NCBI RefSeq assembly: GCF_014647875.1
Contig: NZ_BMQA01000001.1
Span: 124,001 to 188,000, forward strand
Length of the DNA stretch: 64,000 nt
Direction of reading: 5' to 3'
DNA from: Streptomyces brasiliensis
Lineage (GTDB): Bacteria > Actinomycetota > Actinomycetes > Streptomycetales > Streptomycetaceae
Within the stretch, counting starts at the first letter, position 1. Each line of letters starts with the position of its first letter. Of this stretch, positions 59,238 through 64,000 are shown one piece after another. The position numbers and the translations under genes were made by a program. The notes beneath the pieces were generated by a model. It made no database searches. It was not told the DNA's origin and saw only the letters and a program-made list of their open reading frames with translations.

Positions 59238-59927
59238 GTGACCCACATCCTGGTCGTCGACGACGAACCACACATGCTCAAGGTCCTGCAGATCCACCTC
59301 CAGGCCCACCGCTACACAGTGGACACCGCAGCCGACGGCCCTCAGGCACTCGTGGACGCCATCAGCAACCCGCCCGACGCCGTCATCCTCGACCTCGGGC
59401 TGCCGCAGATCGACGGCCACCAGGTGCTCCAGGCCCTGCGCGCCTGGAGCCAGATGCCGGTCATCGTCCTGTCCGGGCGGTCCGACGCCGACGAAAAGGT
59501 GGCCACCCTCGACGCGGGAGCCGACGACTACGTCACCAAGCCCTTCGTGATGAACGAACTCCTCGCCCGCTTGCGGGCGGTGCTGCGCCGGCCGTCCACG
59601 CAGGAGCCCTCCCACCTGATCGCGCACATCGGCGAGTGGACGATCGACCTCACGAGCTCCACCGTGCACCGCGCGGACGGCGACGGAGCTCAACTGCGGC
59701 TCACCCCGACCGAATGGAGCATCCTCCACATCCTGCTCCGCCACCCCCCGGGCAGGCTGGTGACCAGCCGACAGATCCTGCGGCAGGTCTGGGGGCCCGA
59801 ACACGAGAACAAGACGAACTACCTGCGCATCTACTTCGCGAGCCTGCGGCGGAAGTTGGAGCCCGATCCGGCCAGCCCCCGCCACCTGCTCACCGAGCCC
59901 GGCATGGGCTACCGTTTCGAACCGTGA
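59238..59927 (+). CDS. Second KdpE-type OmpR-family response regulator
   Basis: A 229-aa regulator close to KdpE: ILVVDDEPHMLKVLQIHLQA, Asp in AVILDLGLPQIDG, LSGRSDADEKVATLDAGADD, TKPF, and the winged helix LRLTPTEWSILHILLRHPPG to NYLRIYFASLRRKLEPDP. It lacks a cognate kinase gene next to it. AAAAGG precedes GTG 59238. It could work with the neighbouring kinase, so that two regulators share one sensor, or be an orphan. Confidence 0.92.
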   Translation: MTHILVVDDEPHMLKVLQIHLQAHRYTVDTAADGPQALVDAISNPPDAVILDLGLPQIDGHQVLQALRAWSQMPVIVLSGRSDADEKVATLDAGADDYVTKPFVMNELLARLRAVLRRPSTQEPSHLIAHIGEWTIDLTSSTVHRADGDGAQLRLTPTEWSILHILLRHPPGRLVTSRQILRQVWGPEHENKTNYLRIYFASLRRKLEPDPASPRHLLTEPGMGYRFEP

Positions 59928-60116
59928 CCTCACGCCGCAACCCGGCTGCTGCGGCCGGCCCGCAAGAGCGAACCCGATCGCCGACCGGGACCTGTTCCAC
60001 TCGGTGACCCCCGCTGGTGCCGCCGGGCGCGTTGCGATCGTCGCCCGCCCCATTTGTGCTTACCGTGCCCCTTGAGATGACGGTGGGTCAGGCAGCGGGC
60101 GGAGGCGTGGGGCGCG

Positions 60117-61289
60117 GTGGGTGACGCAGGCGGTCGGGGTGCCGGGCGGGACCGGGCCGGTGGCCCGGTGGCGGGCCGCAGGCCGGGGCGGGCCGGGCGC
60201 CTCACGCCTCGCGGCCGTTCCGGTGCCGCGCGGTCCGCGGCCTCCGTCGCCGAGCGGACCGTGCCGTGGCTGCGGGTCGCCGCCGCGTACTCCTGGCGGC
60301 TCATCCTCGTCGGCGTCGTCGTGTACGGCGTCTTCACCGTCCTCGGCCGCTTCCAGCTCGTCGCCGTCGCCCTGTTCCTCGCCCTCGTCATCACGGCGGT
60401 GCTGCGTCCGCTCGCCGATCTGCTCAACCGGGTCCTGCCCAGACGGCTGAGTGTCGCGGTCGCGCTCATCGGCAGTCTGCTGATCCTGCTCGCCCTGCTG
60501 GCACTGGTCGGCAACGCGGTGGCGGGCGAGTGGACGAAGCTGACGGGCGAGTTCCGGGGCGGCATCCACCGGATCGAGGAGTGGCTCCGGCGGCCGCCCT
60601 TCCGGCTCAGTCCGGGCACGCTCAGCGACTTCCAGCGTCAGGTGGTGCACTACCTCGACACGCACCGGGCGAACCTGCTCAGCAGCGCCGTCAGCACACT
60701 CGGCCGAGTCGTCGAGGTGGTGACCGGCGGCGCCCTCGCGCTCTTCGCGTCCGTCTTCTTCATCCACTCCGGCGAGCGGCTGTGGGGCTGGGCGCGCGAG
60801 CAGTTGCTGCCGAGCGGCGCCCGTGCGAGCTGGGACCTGGCGGGGCGGGCGGCCTGGCGGGCGTTCGCCGGGTACACGCGCGGGATCATCATCGTGGCCG
60901 CCACCAACGCCGCGCTGGTCGGCGTCGCCCTGTTCGTGCTCCAGGTGCCGCTCGCGCTGCCGCTGACGCTGCTGGAGTTCTTCGCCGCGTTCGTCCCGCT
61001 GGTCGGCTCCCCCGTCGCGCTGGGCGTGGCCACGGTGGTCGCGCTCGCGGGGCGCGGTCCGCTCACGGCGGCGGCCGTGCTGGTGCTCATCGTCGTCATC
61101 GGGCAGCTGGAGGGGCACGTCCTGCACCCGCTGGTGATGAGCTGGGCGGTCCGCCTCCACCCGCTGGTCGTCGCCGTGTCCGTCATCGCGGGCAGCATCG
61201 TCGCCGGGGTGATCGGAGCGGTCGTGGCGGTGCCGTTCGTCTCGGTCGTGTGGGCGGTACTGCGGGCGCTGCGGGCGACACCGCCGTAG
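60117..61289 (+). CDS. AI-2E family transporter (TqsA/PerM-like)
   Basis: Up to 390 aa; from about residue 50 onward the protein has seven to eight membrane segments (SWRLILVGVVVYGVFTVLGR, VALFLALVITAVLRPLADLL, GIIIVAATNAALVGVALFVL, LLEFFAAFVPLVGSPVALGV, IGQLEGHVLHPLVMSWAVRL) in the AI-2E transporter order. The first 45 residues are basic and disordered, so the start at GTG 60117 is tentative. The substrate of the actinobacterial members is unknown despite the family name. Confidence 0.88.
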   Translation: MGDAGGRGAGRDRAGGPVAGRRPGRAGRLTPRGRSGAARSAASVAERTVPWLRVAAAYSWRLILVGVVVYGVFTVLGRFQLVAVALFLALVITAVLRPLADLLNRVLPRRLSVAVALIGSLLILLALLALVGNAVAGEWTKLTGEFRGGIHRIEEWLRRPPFRLSPGTLSDFQRQVVHYLDTHRANLLSSAVSTLGRVVEVVTGGALALFASVFFIHSGERLWGWAREQLLPSGARASWDLAGRAAWRAFAGYTRGIIIVAATNAALVGVALFVLQVPLALPLTLLEFFAAFVPLVGSPVALGVATVVALAGRGPLTAAAVLVLIVVIGQLEGHVLHPLVMSWAVRLHPLVVAVSVIAGSIVAGVIGAVVAVPFVSVVWAVLRALRATPP

Positions 61290-61412
61290 CGACCCGGGCA
61301 ACGCAGGACGCGCACGTGCGCATTCACACTTCATCCACCAATCCGTCACATCTCCCTCACTCGCCTTGTATGCTCACGGCGCTCCATCCGCACCACTGAG
61401 GGGGGATTCCTC

Positions 61413-61907
61413 ATGCGCATACGCACCGCCCTGCCCGTCGCCGTCACCGCCGGCCTCGTCGCCGTCGTGACCGCGACGCCCGCGCAGGCGACCGAGTACT
61501 CGTCCGCGCTGAAGGTCAAGGGCGTTCAGTACGACGCTCCCGGCAAGGACTCCAACAAATGCTCCGGTGGCAACACCAAGGACGAGTACCTGACCATCAA
61601 GAACTACTCGCACACCGCGAAGGTGAACCTCAAGGGGTACGTCGTCAAGGACGCCACCGGCAACCGGTTCAAGTTCCCCGCCAACCACTATCTGGAGCCC
61701 GGCGACTATGTGAAGCTGCGCGGCGGGCGCGGGACCGACTCCGACGCCAAGAACGTCGTCTACCGCCAGAACTGCAACTTCATCTGGAACAACGACAAGG
61801 ACACGATCTACCTCTACAAGCCCACCGGCGCACACGCGGACACGCACGCCTACACCAAGTCCCGCGACGACCGCGACGGAAACGGCTACATCAGCTACCA
61901 CGGCTGA
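61413..61907 (+). CDS. Secreted lamin-tail domain (LTD) protein
   Basis: A 164-aa exported protein: signal peptide (ALPVAVTAGLVAVVTATPAQA) cleaved near residue 26, then a small Ig-like LTD fold: VKGVQYDAPGKDS, DEYLTIKNYSHTAKVNLKGY, VVKDATGNRFKFPANHYLEP, GDYVKLRGGRGTDS and NFIWNNDKDTIYLYKPTG. Two cysteines (KCSGG, QNCNF) could form a disulfide. Family members are extracellular and often linked to nucleases. AGGGGGGA precedes the ATG; a strong terminator lies downstream. Confidence 0.85.
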   Translation: MRIRTALPVAVTAGLVAVVTATPAQATEYSSALKVKGVQYDAPGKDSNKCSGGNTKDEYLTIKNYSHTAKVNLKGYVVKDATGNRFKFPANHYLEPGDYVKLRGGRGTDSDAKNVVYRQNCNFIWNNDKDTIYLYKPTGAHADTHAYTKSRDDRDGNGYISYHG

Positions 61908-61974
61908 CCCAACGGCCCCGCCAACCGGTCTACTCTTGACGGCGGTTGGCCACCTGCGCCTGCCTCCCAGCCCG

Positions 61975-62010
61975 GCCCGCGGCCGACGGCACGTCCCGTC
62001 GGCCGCGGGC
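61975..62010 (+). terminator. Terminator hairpin after the LTD gene
   Basis: GCCCGCGGCCGACGG and CCGTCGGCCGCGGGC form a perfect 15-bp stem with a 6-nt loop, 67 bp after the LTD stop and 29 bp before the next start. It may also shape the leader of the EEP gene. Confidence 0.8.
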
Positions 62011-62038
62011 CTCACCACGTTCGCTCACGGAGGATTGT

Positions 62039-62935
62039 GTGAACCGCAGGACCCGATGGATCCGCCAGTCCGCTCACCGCGCACTCGTCGCCACCGCCCT
62101 CGCCGCCGGCGTCACGCTCGGCGTGGCCGGCCCGGGCACCGCGTCGGCGAGCGAGGCGGACAGCGCGGGACCGGCCGCACCGGCCGTGCCGCTGCGCGTC
62201 GCCACGTACAACATCCACGCCGGGGCCGGTGAGGACGGCGTCTTCGACCTCGACCGCACCGCCGAGGCGATCCGCGGCCTCGACGCCGACGTGATCGGCC
62301 TCCAGGAGGTCGACGTGCACTGGGACGCCCGCAGCGACTTCACCGACGAGGCGCACGAGCTGGCCGAACGCCTGCACATGCGCGCCTTCTTCGCACCGAT
62401 CTACGACTTCCCGCCGGCCGCGGACCACACCGAGCGGCGGCAGTACGGCGTCGCGGTGCTCAGCCGCTATCCGGTGGTCGCCGCCGAGAACCACGACATC
62501 ACCCGGCTGTCCACCCAGGACCCGAACCCCGTGCCCGCCCCGGCGCCCGGCTTCGCCGAGGTGACCCTCGCCGTCCGGGGCACCTTCGTGCACGTCTACT
62601 CCACCCACCTGGACTACCGTCCGGACCCCTCGGTCCGCCGCGCCCAGGTCGACGACATGCTGGACATCCTGGCCGAGGACGACGGACCGAAGGTCCTCGT
62701 CGGCGACTTCAACGCCGAACCTGGTGCCCCCGAACTGGCGAAGCTGTGGGGCCCGCTGACCGACACGGCACCGACCGGCGGCAAGACGTACCCGGCGATC
62801 GAGCCGGCCGAGCGCATCGACGTGGTGACGGTCTCGCCGGACGTGACCGTCACGGGCGTCCACGAAACGGCGACGGACGCGTCGGACCACCGCCCGGTGA
62901 CCGCGGACCTGGAGATCCACGGGCGCGGCCGCTGA
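62039..62935 (+). CDS. Secreted endonuclease/exonuclease/phosphatase (EEP) family protein
   Basis: A 298-aa exported protein. Signal peptide with TALAAGVTLGVAGPGTASA, then the EEP core: VATYNIHAG, VIGLQEVD (metal Glu), YGVAVLSRYP, VYSTHLDYR, LVGDFNAEP and DHRPVTADL (catalytic Asp-His). Secreted EEP enzymes cleave phosphodiesters (DNA, RNA or phospholipids); which one is not determined. GGAGG lies 6 nt before GTG 62039. Confidence 0.9.
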   Translation: MNRRTRWIRQSAHRALVATALAAGVTLGVAGPGTASASEADSAGPAAPAVPLRVATYNIHAGAGEDGVFDLDRTAEAIRGLDADVIGLQEVDVHWDARSDFTDEAHELAERLHMRAFFAPIYDFPPAADHTERRQYGVAVLSRYPVVAAENHDITRLSTQDPNPVPAPAPGFAEVTLAVRGTFVHVYSTHLDYRPDPSVRRAQVDDMLDILAEDDGPKVLVGDFNAEPGAPELAKLWGPLTDTAPTGGKTYPAIEPAERIDVVTVSPDVTVTGVHETATDASDHRPVTADLEIHGRGR

Positions 62936-63070
62936 CCGGCCGGTGACATGCCCGCCGCCGGCCCTCACCACCGCCGACGAACCGGACACGGCGCGCTGCG
63001 CGACCATGTGGCCGGACACCGGCCGGTGGTGCGGGAGAGCACCGGCGGATGACCGCCGTACGGTGCGGGC

Positions 63071-64000
63071 TCAGCGCGTGTCGTGCCCCAGTTCCAGATC
63101 CACGTTTCCGGTGGCCCGGGCCTGCAGAGTGACGCCGGCGGCAACCGCCGGATAGCCGCCGGCGACCAGCGTGTACGTGCCCGGTGGGAGGCCGGAGAGG
63201 GTGTAGGTGCCGTCGGCCGTGGTGGTGGCCGTCGCCACCACACCGCCCTCGGCGTTCAGGACGGTCAGGCGCGCGTCGGGCAGCGGGCGTCCCGTGAGCG
63301 CGTGCCGGACCGTACCCGCCAGACCGGCGTGCGGCGTCAGGGTCACGTCATGGCGGGCCGGTTGCTCGCCCAGGGTGACGTCCACGGCACGGGGCTGGTG
63401 GCCCCGGGCCGAGACGACCAGCAGGTAGGCACCGGGTGCGGCGTCGGCCAGCTCATAGGCGCCGTCCTCGTGCGAACGGGCCCGGCCCCGCTGGCGGCCG
63501 TCCCGGCCGACGAGCGTCAGCATGGCGTGCGGCACCGGGGCGCCCGCGCCGTCGTACACCCGCCCGCGCAGCACGCCTCCGCGCGCCGGGACCGGTGTCG
63601 CCGCCGGCGGCACGCTCACGGACTGTGTGGCGGCGAGGGTGATCGGCGCGCGTCCTCGGATGAGGGACGCGCCCGCCGCGGCCAGGGACATCGTGATGGC
63701 GAGCGTGAACACCACGACCAGGCCGTCGTGGAAGGGCTGCGCGATCAGGTGGGGGAAGAACTCGCGTCCCGTCAGGTTCGCGGCGGCGGACGACGAAAGG
63801 TGGCCGAGGATCGTCGGGCCGAGCAGGTGCTGGATGGGGTTGTAGCCGAGGAAGGCGGCGAACAGGACGCCCACCGGCGGGAGTTCGGCGACGGTGTGCG
63901 CGGCGTGCCCCGGGACTCCCTGGGCGGTCAGGCCGGAGGCGAGGGTGTGCGGCAGGGTGCCGGAGAGGCCGGCGACCATGAGCGAGAAGAAGACGCCCAG
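63071..64000 (-). CDS. MFS transporter C-terminal part with carboxypeptidase-regulatory-like domains (cut by right edge)
   Basis: The frame remains open to base 64000, so only the C-terminal 309 residues are seen. They begin with the last membrane helices of an MFS exporter (ELPPVGVLFAAFLGYNPIQH, DGLVVVFTLAITMSLAAAGA), then about 190 extracytoplasmic residues with two CarboxypepD_reg repeats (GGVLRGRVYDGAGAPVPHAM ... GAYELADAAPGAYLLVVSAR, and LAGTVRHALTGRPLPDARLT ... DGTYTLSGLPPGTYTLVAGG). This fusion occurs in several streptomycetes. The appended domains may bind cell-wall or exported substrate. Confidence 0.85.
   Translation of the reverse strand: MGVFFSLMVAGLSGTLPHTLASGLTAQGVPGHAAHTVAELPPVGVLFAAFLGYNPIQHLLGPTILGHLSSSAAANLTGREFFPHLIAQPFHDGLVVVFTLAITMSLAAAGASLIRGRAPITLAATQSVSVPPAATPVPARGGVLRGRVYDGAGAPVPHAMLTLVGRDGRQRGRARSHEDGAYELADAAPGAYLLVVSARGHQPRAVDVTLGEQPARHDVTLTPHAGLAGTVRHALTGRPLPDARLTVLNAEGGVVATATTTADGTYTLSGLPPGTYTLVAGGYPAVAAGVTLQARATGNVDLELGHDTR

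Overview
The window is high-GC actinobacterial chromosome, almost certainly Streptomyces. The evidence is very strong G/C bias at third codon positions, frequent GTG starts, and family content typical of the genus: DUF5753 XRE regulator + DUF397 + ATP-binding protein, DUF574-type methyltransferases, DUF5996, Acg-type nitroreductases, tandem universal stress proteins and SUKH proteins. No rRNA, tRNA or CRISPR array was seen. The mix of stress genes, IS relics and gene debris suggests an accessory (arm-like) region.

Layout. 0.2-13.7 kb: a dormancy/hypoxia-type stress island with WrbA, three CBS-domain proteins, an M50 protease with CBS domains, Hsp20, nicotinate phosphoribosyltransferase, DUF1918, two double-USP proteins, an Acg nitroreductase and a propionyl-CoA synthetase. 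13.9-15.8 kb: a solitary tnpB element sitting in gene debris. 15.8-20.6 kb: MFS/MarR pair, SUKH pair, second Acg nitroreductase, an unknown small gene. 20.7-24.7 kb: a sulfide/persulfide module (CstR-like sensor, three rhodanese proteins, one of them fused to a persulfide dioxygenase, and TauE) with TACCCC..GGGGTA operators. 24.7-27.3 kb: TetR plus two SDRs. 27.4-30.7 kb: an orphan cytochrome oxidase subunit I with a small membrane partner and a VKOR gene broken by one stop codon.

31.4-36.2 kb: a GAF/Fis activator divergent from amidohydrolase, DUF59, zinc alcohol dehydrogenase and ABM monooxygenase genes. This resembles the accessory half of propane/alkane monooxygenase clusters but has no oxygenase. 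36.2-49.9 kb: regulators, two DUF574 methyltransferases, a truncated aldo-keto reductase, an EamA-like transporter, a WhiJ-like regulatory trio and secreted or envelope proteins (DUF916-like, purple acid phosphatase-like with a possible PHO box, HupE-like, lipoprotein). 49.9-51.0 kb: relics of IS982, a thioesterase, YCII and a sigma factor. 51.4-59.9 kb: a kdp potassium-transport locus with an extra 27-aa membrane peptide before kdpF, a split KdpD and two response regulators. 60-64 kb: AI-2E transporter, secreted LTD and EEP proteins, and an MFS protein with carboxypeptidase-regulatory-like domains running off the right edge.

The most unifying signal is a 5-4-5 palindrome of the form GGGNC-N4-GNCCC (DevR/OsdR-box architecture). 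It recurs in front of the CBS, DUF1918/USP, USP/nitroreductase, second nitroreductase, ctaD and VKOR genes, often as helically phased pairs. This suggests that genes scattered over about 28 kb form one hypoxia/dormancy regulon. Identification as OsdR sites is inference. A second layer of palindromes (CstR-type, MarR-type, TetR-type and a 23-bp site before the GAF/Fis regulon) marks local circuits.
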